Made by a program: the position numbers and the translations under genes
Notes under the pieces: model-generated
What the model saw: only the letters and a program-made list of their open reading frames with translations
What the model was told of the DNA's origin: nothing
Database searches by the model: none
DNA from: an uncultured Pelagibacteraceae bacterium
Lineage (GTDB): Bacteria > Pseudomonadota > Alphaproteobacteria > Pelagibacterales > Pelagibacteraceae
Reading direction: 5' to 3'
Assembly: GCA_902558435.1 (NCBI GenBank)
Contig: CACEDU010000003.1
Span: 1-64,000, forward strand
Length of the DNA: 64,000 bases
Part shown: positions 1 through 8,473 of the stretch, piece by piece
Position numbering within the stretch: the first letter of the stretch is position 1
How the letters are laid out: every line of letters begins with the position of its first letter

Positions 1-201
1 TGCGAAGGTAAGCTTGATGTTGTATTCCAATGCAGTAATAAAATTTGGGATATTCATCCCTTAATACCTATTATCAAAGCATCAGGTGGAATTGTTTCTA
101 CAATTGATAATAGAGATGCAAAATATGCAGGTAATATTCTTGCATCATCAAATAAAAATATTCATATTAAAATTCAGAGTTTATTAAAACCAATAGCCTA
201 A
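1..201 (+). CDS. Inositol-monophosphatase-family phosphatase, C-terminal end only
   Basis: Reading frame 1 is open from the first base to a TAA at 199-201 and gives 66 residues; the start lies outside the window. The segment contains the family's C-terminal block, with W-D-I-H-P followed by A-S-G-G, which matches the metal-binding W-D-xx-A/P and G-G positions of inositol monophosphatase / histidinol-phosphatase (HisN) / CysQ proteins. The downstream amidotransferase starts only 2 nt after the stop, so the two are probably co-transcribed. The exact substrate (histidinol phosphate, inositol phosphate or PAP) cannot be told from this fragment. A separate full-length family member lies at 50353-51129. 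Confidence 0.75.
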   Translation, partial: CEGKLDVVFQCSNKIWDIHPLIPIIKASGGIVSTIDNRDAKYAGNILASSNKNIHIKIQSLLKPIA

Positions 202-203
202 AG

Positions 204-935
204 ATGGAAATTATTGTTCTTCAACACATTAAAATTGAAGATCCCGGTTATATAAAAGATTTGATGATTAAAGATGGGGTAAACTTAACCACCATTGAAC
301 TAGATGAGGGAGAAAAAATACCAAATGATCTAAATAAATTTGATGCAATGTTTTGTATGGGAGGTCCAATGGATACATGGATGGAGCAAGAATATCCATG
401 GTTAGTTGAAGAAAAAAATAAAATTAAAGAATTTGTTGTTAATTTAGAAAAACCTTATTTAGGCTTTTGTCTTGGGTGTCAATTACTCGGAGAAGTAGTA
501 GGCGGGAGTATTGTTAGAACAAAAAATCCCGAAATAGGAATGTTAAATATAAATTTCTCAGAAGAAAAAGAGAACGATACTCTTTTTTCGGAATTTCCAA
601 AAAAGTTAACATCATTACAATGGCATTCTTATGAGGTTCAAAATTTAGAAAATAATAAGGATGTTACACATATTGCATCTTCGGATGAAACGAAATACCA
701 AATATTTAGGTACAAAAATCATGCTTATGGTATCCAATTTCATATTGAAATAAAGGATACAACTGTAAATGATTGGGGGTGTGTGCCAGAGTATAAAATG
801 GCTTTGGAAAAGCAATTAGGTAAAGGAGCGCTCGAAAAGTTTGATCTTGAGGCGAGAAAAAATATGCAAAAAATGAATAATTATTCAGAAATTTTGTATA
901 CCAAGTTCAAAAATGAGATCATTCTTAACAACTAA
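204..935 (+). CDS. Class I glutamine amidotransferase (GMP-synthase-like GATase domain protein)
   Basis: This 243-aa stand-alone class I amidotransferase has the nucleophile elbow G-F-C-L-G-C with Cys89 and the second part of the triad as F-H-I-E (His180, Glu182). FHIE replaces the more common FHPE but keeps both catalytic residues. An early M-G-G-P block contributes to the oxyanion region. The family releases ammonia from glutamine, or hydrolyses gamma-glutamyl compounds, in the cytoplasm. No synthase partner is adjacent, so the acceptor is unknown. The start lies 2 nt after the preceding phosphatase gene, suggesting translational coupling. About 70 nt separate it from the ABC transporter operon downstream. 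Confidence 0.8.
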   Translation: MEIIVLQHIKIEDPGYIKDLMIKDGVNLTTIELDEGEKIPNDLNKFDAMFCMGGPMDTWMEQEYPWLVEEKNKIKEFVVNLEKPYLGFCLGCQLLGEVVGGSIVRTKNPEIGMLNINFSEEKENDTLFSEFPKKLTSLQWHSYEVQNLENNKDVTHIASSDETKYQIFRYKNHAYGIQFHIEIKDTTVNDWGCVPEYKMALEKQLGKGALEKFDLEARKNMQKMNNYSEILYTKFKNEIILNN

Positions 936-1006
936 AGCAATTATTTTGCACTTGTAGTTGTCCCATTAATCAGGTTTAATTTTATTTGTAATAATTAGGA
1001 GGAAAA

Positions 1007-2569
1007 ATGAAATTTAAAAATTTTATTAAAATTTTCTTTGCAATTTTATTTGTTTTTGTATCAACAAATTTATACGCGAAAACAATTAAATGGTCTATGC
1101 AGGGTGATAGTTTAACTTTGGATCCTCATGCACAAAATGAAGGTCCTACCACTCAAGTTTCAAGACAAGTTTATGAGGCGCTTGTAACAAGAGGTTTAGA
1201 TATGAGTATTGAACCTCAACTTGCCACCGATTGGAAAACAACAGATCCAAATACATGGATATTTAATTTAAGAAAAGACGTAAAATTTTCTGATGGTAGT
1301 AATATGACAGCGAAAGATGTTGTATTTAGTATATTAAGAGCAAAACAACCTACATCAGATTTTAAAGAGTACATTAGTACAATTTCAGATGTTAAAGAAA
1401 TTGATAATTATACTGTGCAGATTAGTACCAGCAAACCAAATCCAATTCTTTTAAACCAGTTATCAAATATATTTATAATGTCTAAAAAATGGTCTATTGA
1501 TTTTGGGGCTACAGTGTCACAAAACTGGGATGGTGGAGAAGAAACATTCTCAGCGACTAATGCAATGGGAACTGGACCATTCAAAATTACTTTAAGAGAG
1601 CCAAATACTAAGACAGTATTTGAGAGAAATAGTAATTGGTGGGGTTCGATGAAAGATAACAGTGTTACTGAAATACACTTATTACCAATTAAAAACTCAG
1701 CTACAAGAGTTGCAGCATTGTTATCTGGTGAAGTTGATTTAGTTACTGATGCACCGGTTCAAGACTTGGCTAGAATTGGAAATTCTTCAGATCATGAAGT
1801 AGTTAGCACTGCTCAAATGCGTACAATCTTTTTAGGTATGGACCAAGCAGCAGATAAACTAAGATCTGGAAATACTGGAGACAATCCATTTAAGAAAAAA
1901 GAGGTAAGACAAGCTCTTTATCAAGCAATAGATATTGAGGCAATAAAGAAAAAAGTAATGAGAGGTCTTAGTGAACCTGCAGGAATTATAACTTTTCCTG
2001 GTGTAAATGGATATACAAAAGAGTTAGATAAAAGATTACCTTATGATGTTGATGCAGCTAAAAAATTATTAGCGGATGCAGGATATCCTAAAGGTTTTGA
2101 TGTTGAGTTAAGATGCCCTAACGATAGGTATGTTAATGACGAAGCAATTTGTACAGCTGTTGTGGGTATGTTAGGCAAAATCGGCGTCAATGTTAATTTA
2201 TTTGCTCAAACAAAAAGTAAGCACTTTAAGGAATTAAAAGAAGATAAAGGTGATTTCTATATGTTAGGTTGGGGAGTTCCAACTTTGGATAGTCACTACG
2301 TATTCCATTACTTATACGAGTCTGGTGCTAGCTGGAATAAAGTAAACTTTAGTAACAGCGAAGTTGACGCTGCAATTAGAGTTATGGAAGGCGAAGTTGA
2401 CTTGGATAAAAGAAATGCTGCTATTGCAAATGCTTGGAAAATTGTAAAAGACGATATCTCGTATCTTCCTCTACATCACCAAGTAATTTCTTGGGCAACT
2501 AAAAAAAATGTAGATGTTCCAATTAGACCGAATAATGAACCATTATTCCGTTTTGCAAGTTTTAAATAA
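1007..2569 (+). CDS. ABC transporter substrate-binding protein, family 5 (oligopeptide/dipeptide type)
   Basis: This 520-aa periplasmic binding protein has a clear signal peptide (lysines, about 17 hydrophobic residues, cleavage after Y-A-K). The family 5 hallmarks follow: L-D-P-H near the mature N terminus, the region 'EPQLATDW' with 'W-I-F-N-L-R-K-D-V-K-F-S-D-G', and a G-T-G-P-F block. It captures peptides or other larger solutes for the membrane complex encoded immediately downstream. The ribosome site TAGGAGGAAAA sits directly before the ATG and is much stronger than those of the permease genes. A hairpin at 2581-2612 follows the stop. The substrate is not predictable; family 5 proteins also bind glutathione, opines, nickel and oligosaccharides. 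Confidence 0.93.
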   Translation: MKFKNFIKIFFAILFVFVSTNLYAKTIKWSMQGDSLTLDPHAQNEGPTTQVSRQVYEALVTRGLDMSIEPQLATDWKTTDPNTWIFNLRKDVKFSDGSNMTAKDVVFSILRAKQPTSDFKEYISTISDVKEIDNYTVQISTSKPNPILLNQLSNIFIMSKKWSIDFGATVSQNWDGGEETFSATNAMGTGPFKITLREPNTKTVFERNSNWWGSMKDNSVTEIHLLPIKNSATRVAALLSGEVDLVTDAPVQDLARIGNSSDHEVVSTAQMRTIFLGMDQAADKLRSGNTGDNPFKKKEVRQALYQAIDIEAIKKKVMRGLSEPAGIITFPGVNGYTKELDKRLPYDVDAAKKLLADAGYPKGFDVELRCPNDRYVNDEAICTAVVGMLGKIGVNVNLFAQTKSKHFKELKEDKGDFYMLGWGVPTLDSHYVFHYLYESGASWNKVNFSNSEVDAAIRVMEGEVDLDKRNAAIANAWKIVKDDISYLPLHHQVISWATKKNVDVPIRPNNEPLFRFASFK

Positions 2570-2580
2570 ATAACTTTCTT

Positions 2581-2612
2581 TACAAGCCCTTTAATTTAAT
2601 AAAGGGCTTGTA
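2581..2612 (+). terminator. Hairpin between binding-protein gene and permease genes (partial terminator / mRNA 3' stabiliser)
   Basis: A perfect 12-bp inverted repeat, TACAAGCCCTTT and AAAGGGCTTGTA, is separated by an 8-nt loop and begins 11 nt after the binding-protein stop codon. There is no uninterrupted T tract behind it, so it may stabilise the 3' end of the upstream message or attenuate read-through rather than end transcription fully. The permease gene starts 19 nt beyond it. Similar hairpins follow the binding-protein genes at 31093-31129 and 35734-35763. Confidence 0.8.
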
Positions 2613-2631
2613 ATTATAAAAATTTCTTAAA

Positions 2632-3615
2632 TTGATTAATTATTTTTTCAAACGTCTGATTCAGTCTGTAATAGTGATGCTTGTCGTATCATTTGTTTCT
2701 TTTTCTTTATTTAATTTTGTGGGAGATCCAATTAACAACATGGTTGGTGAAGAAACTTCAGATGAAGAAAGAGCTGAATTAAGAGAAACACTTGGATTAA
2801 CCGACCCCATACATATTCAATTTTCAAGATTTGTAGTTAACGCTTCTAAGGGAGAGTTTGGAATTTCATACCAACTTAGAAGACCGGTTTCAGAATTAAT
2901 AATTGAAAGACTGCCAGCAACTATTGAGCTAGTTCTAATTTCTGCACTAATTGCACTAGTTTCCGGTACTTTATTAGGAGTTTATACAGGTATTAACAGA
3001 AAAGGTTTTTTGAGTGATTTTATATTAGCAGTATCTCTTCTAGGGGTATCTCTTCCAACATTTGTGATTGGAATATTATTCATTTATCTTTTTGCAGTGA
3101 TATTAGGAGTTCTTCCATCTTTTGGAAGAGGAGATGTGATAGATCTAGGTTTTTGGTCAACAGGACTTCTAACAATTTCTGGATTGAAAGCAATCATACT
3201 CCCATCTGTAACGCTAAGCCTTTTTCAAATGACCTATATAATTAGATTGGTAAGAGCAGAGATGATGGAAATCTTACAAACTGATTATATAAAATTTGCA
3301 AGAGCAAGGGGAATAAGTGAAAAAAGTATAAATTATAAACATGCATTAAAAAATGGATTAATTCCTGTAATTACTATTGCTGGAATAAATATTGGAACTT
3401 TAGTGGCTTTCTCAATTATCACTGAAACAGTATTTCAATGGCCTGGTATGGGTTTTCTTTTTATTCAAGCAGTCCAATTTGTAGATATTCCAATAATGTC
3501 AGCTTACTTGGTTTTTATTGCTTTTGTTTTTGTGATGATAAATTTTATAGTAGATATTTTGTATTATTTTATTGATCCAAGAATAAGAGTTAAAGGAGAT
3601 GTTACAAGTGGATAA
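2632..3615 (+). CDS. ABC transporter permease, DppB/OppB family
   Basis: This 327-aa inner-membrane permease has about six transmembrane segments and the DppB-type N terminus 'Y-F-x-K-R-L-I-Q-S'. The cytoplasmic EAA loop is 'D-Y-I-K-F-A-R-A-R-G', followed by 'HALKNGLIPVIT', which docks the ATPase. It pairs with the DppC-type permease downstream. The start is TTG at 2632; no Shine-Dalgarno sequence is visible before it, which together with the preceding hairpin suggests much lower expression than the binding protein. The 3' end overlaps the next gene by a few codons, indicating translational coupling. Confidence 0.92.
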   Translation: MINYFFKRLIQSVIVMLVVSFVSFSLFNFVGDPINNMVGEETSDEERAELRETLGLTDPIHIQFSRFVVNASKGEFGISYQLRRPVSELIIERLPATIELVLISALIALVSGTLLGVYTGINRKGFLSDFILAVSLLGVSLPTFVIGILFIYLFAVILGVLPSFGRGDVIDLGFWSTGLLTISGLKAIILPSVTLSLFQMTYIIRLVRAEMMEILQTDYIKFARARGISEKSINYKHALKNGLIPVITIAGINIGTLVAFSIITETVFQWPGMGFLFIQAVQFVDIPIMSAYLVFIAFVFVMINFIVDILYYFIDPRIRVKGDVTSG

Positions 3616-4537
3616 TAGAACCTTAAATTCTTGGGAAAAATTCAAGGATAGTGATATTTACTTTAGTTTTATAAAATCCCCAACTGCAATTGTATCTTCG
3701 ATAATACTATTAATAATCTTCTTCTGCTCTTTTTTTGTTGAATTTGTTACCCCACATAATCCATTTGATCCAGCATCACTATCATTAATGGAAGCATTCA
3801 CACCTCCATCATGGACAGAAGAAGGTATGGCAAAGTTTATTTTAGGTACAGATGGACAAGGAAGAGATATGCTCTCTACTATACTTTATGGTTCACGAAT
3901 TTCATTAATAGTTGGATTTTCAGCAATTATTTTCAGTCTAATTCTAGGTGTCTCACTTGGTCTAACTGCAGGATACTTTGGTGGAAAATATGAAATGATA
4001 GTTATGAGATTAACCGATGTTCAATTAACTGTTCCTAGTATATTGATGGCTCTATTAGTAGATGGAATTGCAAGGGGTATCATTTCAAGAGAAATGCACG
4101 ATGAGATGGCAATTTATGTTTTAATTTTTGCTATAGGAATTTCAGAGTGGCCTCAATTTGCTAGAGTTTCTCGTGCAGCAACCTTAGTAGAAAAAAATAA
4201 AGATTATGTTTCAGCTTCATCCATTATAGGAGTTTCTAATTTACTGATTATGTTTAAACATATTTTACCAAATATTATGAGACCTGTTCTAGTTATAGGA
4301 ACTATTGGTCTGGCACTTGCAATAATAGCTGAGTCAACATTGAGTTTTTTAGGAGTAGGAGTTCCTCCAACAACACCATCATTAGGTACATTAATTAGAT
4401 TAGGAAATGACTTTTTATTTTCAGGTGAGTGGTGGATAACTTTTTTTCCAGCAATATTTTTAGTTATCCTTGCATTCTCAATTAATTTATTAGGAGATTG
4501 GATGAGAGACACACTTAATCCAAAGCTTAAAAAATGA
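3608..4537 (+). CDS. ABC transporter permease, DppC/OppC family
   Basis: This is the second permease of the peptide-type importer. It has an N-terminal OppC_N segment (one membrane helix near residues 25-45), then the 'G-T-D-x-x-G-R-D' motif typical of DppC, five more membrane segments and an EAA loop ('D-Y-V-S-A-S...ILPN'). I chose GTG 3608 (309 aa) because the AAAGGAG at 3592-3598 is 9 nt upstream of it; the alternative ATG at 3599 directly abuts that ribosome site. The gene overlaps the dppB-type gene and runs into the ATPase gene with a 4-nt ATGA overlap. Confidence 0.9.
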   Translation: MDNRTLNSWEKFKDSDIYFSFIKSPTAIVSSIILLIIFFCSFFVEFVTPHNPFDPASLSLMEAFTPPSWTEEGMAKFILGTDGQGRDMLSTILYGSRISLIVGFSAIIFSLILGVSLGLTAGYFGGKYEMIVMRLTDVQLTVPSILMALLVDGIARGIISREMHDEMAIYVLIFAIGISEWPQFARVSRAATLVEKNKDYVSASSIIGVSNLLIMFKHILPNIMRPVLVIGTIGLALAIIAESTLSFLGVGVPPTTPSLGTLIRLGNDFLFSGEWWITFFPAIFLVILAFSINLLGDWMRDTLNPKLKK

Positions 4538-6216
4538 CCTTTTTAAAAATAAATAACTTAAGCATTGACTATAAAATGAGGAAAGAAACAGTTAATGCAG
4601 CAAAAAATATAAATATAGATATTAATAAAGGTGAAATAGTCGGATTAGTTGGGGAGTCTGGGTCGGGTAAAAGTACTGTTGCTAACGCTATAGTAAATTT
4701 GATTGATGAACCAGGTAAAATTTCAAATGGATCAATATTTATGGGTGAAACAAATATAAGTGAAAATCAAGAAACTATCGTTCAATACAGAGGAAAAAAA
4801 ATAGGATTGATATTTCAAGATCCACAAACTTCTTTAAATCCAATTCTTACCGTTGGAGAACAGCTCATTGAAACAATACAAACTCATTTAAATATAAATA
4901 CAGGTGAAGCAAAAAATAGAGCAATCAATTTATTAAAGGAGGTGGGTATAAAAGAAGCAGAGAAAAGATTTAGCAATTATCCTCATCAATTTTCTGGAGG
5001 TATGAGACAAAGAGTTGTTATTTCTTTAGCTTTGTGTTGTGAACCAGAATTATTAATTGCAGACGAACCAACCACAGCACTAGATGTTTCAATACAATCT
5101 CAAATTCTTGAATTGATAAAAAAGTTAACAAAGGAGAGAAATTTAGCAGTTATACTTATAACTCATGATATGGGTGTAATTGCAGAAACTACAGATAGAG
5201 TAGCTGTAATGAAAAATGGAGATCTGGTGGAGATTGGTCCAACAAAGCAAGTTTTAGTAGAACCAAAAGAAAAATATACAAAAAGTCTAGTTAGCTCAGT
5301 GCCACCAACAAATAAAAAAATATCAAGGTTTACAATTATTGAAAAAGAGAATTTAAATAATCAAAATAATAATATCAAAATATTAAACAGATGGTCTAAA
5401 AAAAGTATTGTAGATCAAAACTTAGTTAAAATCCAAAATTTGAGCAAATCTTTTGATGATAGTTTTTTCACAGAAAATACAAAAAATTCAGTAATGGCAG
5501 TAGACGATGTTTCTTTTGATATCAAGGAAGGTAAATCATTTGGTCTAGTTGGTGAGAGCGGTAGTGGTAAAACTACTATAGCAAAAATGGTTGTGAATTT
5601 ATTTAAACCAAGTTCTGGGGATATATTTTTTGATAATGTAAATGTTACTAAGATCAAAAAAAATAAAGATTTATTAAAATTTAGAAGACAAATTCAAATG
5701 ATATTTCAAGACCCATTTTCCTCTTTAAATGGTAGGTTAAAAGTAAAAGAAATTATTGCAGAACCTATTAAACTTCATAACCCAAATATAAAATCTATGG
5801 ATTTAGACAATTATATTTACGATTTGTTAGAGTCTGTAGAATTAAGTCAACAATCGGCGATAAGATATCCTCATGAGTTTTCTGGTGGTCAAAGACAAAG
5901 AATATCAATTGCAAGAGCATTAGCTACACAGCCTAGACTTCTTGTTTGTGATGAACCAACTTCAGCCCTTGATGTTAGTATTCAGGCTCAAATCTTAAAT
6001 TTATTAAAAGATTTACAAGAACAGTTAAATTTAACTATTTTGTTTATTAGTCACGATTTACCTGTTGTCCGACAAATGTGTGATAAAATAGCTGTACTTA
6101 AAGATGGAAAATTATGTGAAGTTTCTGAAACGGAGGAATTGTTTAAAAACCCAAAACATAATTATACAAAGGAACTACTAAAATTAATGCCAAAAATTGA
6201 GTCAATTTATAACTAA
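4534..6216 (+). CDS. Fused two-domain ABC transporter ATPase (DppD-DppF type)
   Basis: This 560-aa protein carries two complete ABC ATPase domains. The first has Walker A G-E-S-G-S-G-K-S-T, signature F-S-G-G-M-R-Q-R and Walker B L-I-A-D-E-P. The second has Walker [10 protein letters not shown], signature F-S-G-G-Q-R-Q-R and L-V-C-D-E-P. Each domain is followed by the oligopeptide-transporter C-terminal segment. It energises peptide-type import by the permease pair encoded just upstream. In many bacteria DppD and DppF are separate proteins; the single-chain layout resembles YejF/GsiA. The ATG overlaps the stop of the permease gene by 4 nt. Confidence 0.95.
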   Translation: MTFLKINNLSIDYKMRKETVNAAKNINIDINKGEIVGLVGESGSGKSTVANAIVNLIDEPGKISNGSIFMGETNISENQETIVQYRGKKIGLIFQDPQTSLNPILTVGEQLIETIQTHLNINTGEAKNRAINLLKEVGIKEAEKRFSNYPHQFSGGMRQRVVISLALCCEPELLIADEPTTALDVSIQSQILELIKKLTKERNLAVILITHDMGVIAETTDRVAVMKNGDLVEIGPTKQVLVEPKEKYTKSLVSSVPPTNKKISRFTIIEKENLNNQNNNIKILNRWSKKSIVDQNLVKIQNLSKSFDDSFFTENTKNSVMAVDDVSFDIKEGKSFGLVGESGSGKTTIAKMVVNLFKPSSGDIFFDNVNVTKIKKNKDLLKFRRQIQMIFQDPFSSLNGRLKVKEIIAEPIKLHNPNIKSMDLDNYIYDLLESVELSQQSAIRYPHEFSGGQRQRISIARALATQPRLLVCDEPTSALDVSIQAQILNLLKDLQEQLNLTILFISHDLPVVRQMCDKIAVLKDGKLCEVSETEELFKNPKHNYTKELLKLMPKIESIYN

Positions 6217-6228
6217 AAGGAGAAAATT

Positions 6229-6621
6229 ATGACAGTGTTTAATAAAATTTCAGATAAAGAAGCATCTGGAAAAGTAAAAGAAATTTTTGATGAAATAAAA
6301 GAAGCAAGACAAATTACTGAAATTCCAAATTTCTGGAAAACTATGGCAAACAGTCCAGAAACGCTAGAAAGGACTTGGAGATCATTACAACAAGTAATGA
6401 AAAAAGGAGCTTTAGCGCCAGAGATTAAAGAATTAATTTATGTTGCTGTATCAATAACAAATGCTTGCGAATATTGTATTAAATCTCACACATTGGCTGC
6501 AAAAAAAAAGGGAGCCACTGATGAGATGATAAATGAAATGATTGCAATAGTTGGAATGGCAAATGAAACAAATCGACTAGTTGAGGGATACCAAGTAGAA
6601 GTCGATGATTTTTTAAAATAA
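6229..6621 (+). CDS. Carboxymuconolactone decarboxylase (AhpD-like) family protein
   Basis: This 130-aa protein has the AhpD-like core motif C-E-Y-C-I-K-S-H (Cys80, Cys83, His87), the redox-active CxxC plus histidine seen in alkylhydroperoxidase D-type members of the carboxymuconolactone decarboxylase superfamily. The conserved CxxC favours a thiol peroxidase or disulfide reductase role rather than true decarboxylation. It starts 12 nt after the peptide-transporter ATPase, with an AAAGGAG ribosome site, so it is probably the last-but-one gene of that operon. The physiological reductant and substrate are unknown. Confidence 0.85.
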   Translation: MTVFNKISDKEASGKVKEIFDEIKEARQITEIPNFWKTMANSPETLERTWRSLQQVMKKGALAPEIKELIYVAVSITNACEYCIKSHTLAAKKKGATDEMINEMIAIVGMANETNRLVEGYQVEVDDFLK

Positions 6622-6622
6622 A

Positions 6623-6970
6623 ATGAATTTTGATTTTGTTTACAAAATTTGTACAAAATCTGAATGGAATTATGCAAAAGAAAATAAAATTTTCAAAGGC
6701 ACACCCCTTGATTTAAAAGACGGTTTCATCCATTTTTCTGATATAAATCAGGTAAAACAGACACTTAATAAATTTTATTTAAATCAATCTAATTTAGTAC
6801 TTTTAAAAGTAGATGCGCTAAAACTTCAGAAATTAGTTTGGGAACAATCATCCTCTGGAGACATGTTTCCTCATCTATACTCTGATTTTGATATAGATTG
6901 TGTAGTTAAAGAATATTCTTTGGATTTAAAAGAAGATGGCAATCATAAAATACCAAGTGAAATTAAATAA
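6623..6970 (+). CDS. DUF952 family protein
   Basis: The 115-aa product matches the small cytosolic DUF952 family: an N-terminal 'Y-K-I-C' strand, the 'D-G-F-I-H-F-S' block around residues 34-40, a mid 'L-L-K-V-D' strand and a 'F-P-H-L-Y' block. The family has a fold related to ADP-ribosyltransferases but no firmly assigned function. The gene starts 1 nt after the AhpD-like gene, so the pair is likely translated from one message. It ends 1 nt before the stop of the convergent SMR gene. Confidence 0.82.
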   Translation: MNFDFVYKICTKSEWNYAKENKIFKGTPLDLKDGFIHFSDINQVKQTLNKFYLNQSNLVLLKVDALKLQKLVWEQSSSGDMFPHLYSDFDIDCVVKEYSLDLKEDGNHKIPSEIK

Positions 6971-6971
6971 A

Positions 6972-7307
6972 TTAACCTGACTTACCAACTAAATTTACAA
7001 TCAATACTCCTGAAATGATTAGTATTAGACCAATGATTGTAAATAAGTCTGGAATTTGATTAAACTTGTAAATTCCAACTATAGAAGTTGCAATTATACA
7101 TAATCCAGCAAATGAAGCATAAGTTATTCCAACAGGTATAGTTTTCATAACTAAGGACAATGTGTACATACAAGCAATTATAGTTATCGCGGTAAAAACA
7201 CTTGGTAAAAAAATTGTAAAACCATTCGCCGCTTTAGCAAATCCATTTGCAGTAGTTCCTAAAACTACTGCAATAATTAAAATTATGTAAGATGTTATAT
7301 TACTCAT
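6972..7307 (-). CDS. SMR-superfamily small membrane protein without the TM1 glutamate
   Basis: This 111-aa protein has four transmembrane helices and aligns end to end with small multidrug resistance proteins such as EmrE: 'N-G-F-T...P-S-V' after TM1, 'P-V-G-I-T-Y-A' in TM3 and 'G-V-L-I-V-N-L' in TM4. TM1 has no acidic residue: the position of EmrE Glu14 is Gly (or Val with a gapped alignment), and the TM3 tryptophan (EmrE Trp63) is Phe. Proton-coupled drug export by the usual mechanism is therefore unlikely. A similar protein is encoded at 25826-26161. It lies 48 nt downstream of the cupredoxin gene on the same strand. Confidence 0.82.
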   Translation of the reverse strand: MSNITSYIILIIAVVLGTTANGFAKAANGFTIFLPSVFTAITIIACMYTLSLVMKTIPVGITYASFAGLCIIATSIVGIYKFNQIPDLFTIIGLILIISGVLIVNLVGKSG

Positions 7308-7355
7308 TAGAAAAGAATAATATTATATAAAATTAATATCTACAAAATTTTGATG

Positions 7356-7853
7356 TTACTCAATAATTATTGGCCCAACCATTCCACTTTCGTAATGACC
7401 AGGAATATTGCATGCCATTTCTAAAGCTATATCTTTGGAAAATTTCCAAATTATCTCTCCATTTTTATTAGGTTCTAACATCACGCTATTAGCATGCTTA
7501 TGTCCAAGCGAGTGATCTTTTTTAGACATTTCTTTCATCTTAGCATGATCGATACTATCTCCTAATAGAATATCATGCTCTATTAATCTTGCCATTTCAG
7601 GCTGATGTTTTATATGCATCTCTTTTGTGGCAATATTATATTCATGCACCAGTTCACCTAAATTTTTAACAATTATCTTTACTGTTTCGCCTTTTTTTAC
7701 TTTAATTGAACTCGGTTCATAATAATTGTCATACATCTTAACTTCTATAACTCTTGTAACATCATTTGGATCACCTTTAGATCCAATCATCTTCATAGAA
7801 GCTGCATTAGAATTAAAGGCGATAAAAATAAATAAAAGTATAAGTTTTTTCAT
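7356..7853 (-). CDS. Secreted cupredoxin-domain copper protein
   Basis: A 165-aa precursor with a signal peptide (hydrophobic residues 3-14, cleavage near N-A-A). The mature part is a cupredoxin with probable type-1 copper ligands His70, Cys148, His153 and Met158 (A-C-N-I-P-G-H...G-M). Between the first and last ligands is an insertion of roughly 55 residues rich in histidine and methionine, longer than in plastocyanin-like proteins. It probably works in the periplasm in electron transfer or copper handling. The ATG overlaps the stop of the SnoaL-like gene by 1 nt (TAATG), placing it at the end of the small-gene operon. Confidence 0.82.
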   Translation of the reverse strand: MKKLILLFIFIAFNSNAASMKMIGSKGDPNDVTRVIEVKMYDNYYEPSSIKVKKGETVKIIVKNLGELVHEYNIATKEMHIKHQPEMARLIEHDILLGDSIDHAKMKEMSKKDHSLGHKHANSVMLEPNKNGEIIWKFSKDIALEMACNIPGHYESGMVGPIIIE

Positions 7854-8173
7854 TATTTAGGCATTGGTGTTGCGCCAGTCTCTAAACTCATGATTTTTCC
7901 ATTATCATATTTGTAGACTGCCATTACTGCTTCAGTATTTCCATCATCAAATGTTACAAATGCGTGGTGTACACCAACTTCATCATTTTCATATACAACT
8001 CTAGTATCTCTTTGATTAATATCACCGCTCATCGCCCATTTGATCACTTCAGATTTGCTTAAAGTATTACCTGATTTATGCATTGTAAATTTGAAATCAT
8101 CATGCAAAAGTTCATTCATAGCTGCTTCATCTTTATTTTTTAATGCAGCACTGTATTTTTCTAATATTGACAT
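7853..8173 (-). CDS. SnoaL-like (NTF2 fold) small protein, paralogue of the one at 10601-10930
   Basis: The start is the ATG at 8173, preceded by AGGAGATAAA; an in-frame start at 8197 would overlap the previous gene and lacks a suitable ribosome site. The 106-aa product begins M-S-I-L-E-K and has the small alpha+beta cone pattern of SnoaL/DUF4440-type NTF2-like proteins. It shares blocks with the product of 10601-10930: MSILEK, H-D-D, Y-E-N-D-E-x-G, D-G-N-x-E-A and L-E-T-G-A-T with a final P-K. The two are therefore tandem-derived paralogues. Ligand and activity are unknown; related folds act as cyclases, isomerases or binding proteins. Confidence 0.72.
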   Translation of the reverse strand: MSILEKYSAALKNKDEAAMNELLHDDFKFTMHKSGNTLSKSEVIKWAMSGDINQRDTRVVYENDEVGVHHAFVTFDDGNTEAVMAVYKYDNGKIMSLETGATPMPK

Positions 8174-8183
8174 TTTATCTCCT

Positions 8184-8471
8184 TTAAACTCCTTCAATTA
8201 TCATTCCATTAGAATCTGCGTTATCTAACCGAATTTGTTTTATTGGTTTATATTCCTCAGAATTATACCATTCTTTTGCTTTCTCGTAACTTGGAAATTT
8301 TATCACAACTGTCCTTGGATGTTGCCATGACCCTTCAATAGTCTCGCTAGTACCACCTCTCACAAGATACTCTCCACCAAATTTTTCTGCAGTGGGTTTA
8401 ACTTTGTCTATGTATTCCTTATAATTTTCTGGATTGTTAACATTAAGGTTAAAGATCGCATAACCACTCAT
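8184..8471 (-). CDS. DUF1330 family protein
   Basis: This 95-aa protein matches DUF1330, a dimeric alpha+beta barrel family: 'G-Y-A-I-F-N-L-N-V', 'Y-K-E-Y', 'G-G-E-Y-L-V-R-G-G', a mid-chain 'V-V-I-K-F-P-S' strand and 'W-Y-N-S-E-E-Y'. The family is cytosolic and functionally unassigned, although some relatives handle small reactive metabolites. It is separated from the GYD-domain gene by 2 nt and from the next SnoaL-like gene by 10 nt, so it sits firmly inside the small-gene operon. A ribosome site (AGGAGAAT) precedes the ATG. Confidence 0.83.
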   Translation of the reverse strand: MSGYAIFNLNVNNPENYKEYIDKVKPTAEKFGGEYLVRGGTSETIEGSWQHPRTVVIKFPSYEKAKEWYNSEEYKPIKQIRLDNADSNGMIIEGV

Positions 8472-8473
8472 AA

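Noticed and set aside
8174-8197. Longer start for the SnoaL-like gene
   Set aside because: It overlaps the DUF1330 gene and lacks a ribosome site, while ATG 8173 has AGGAGATAAA directly upstream.
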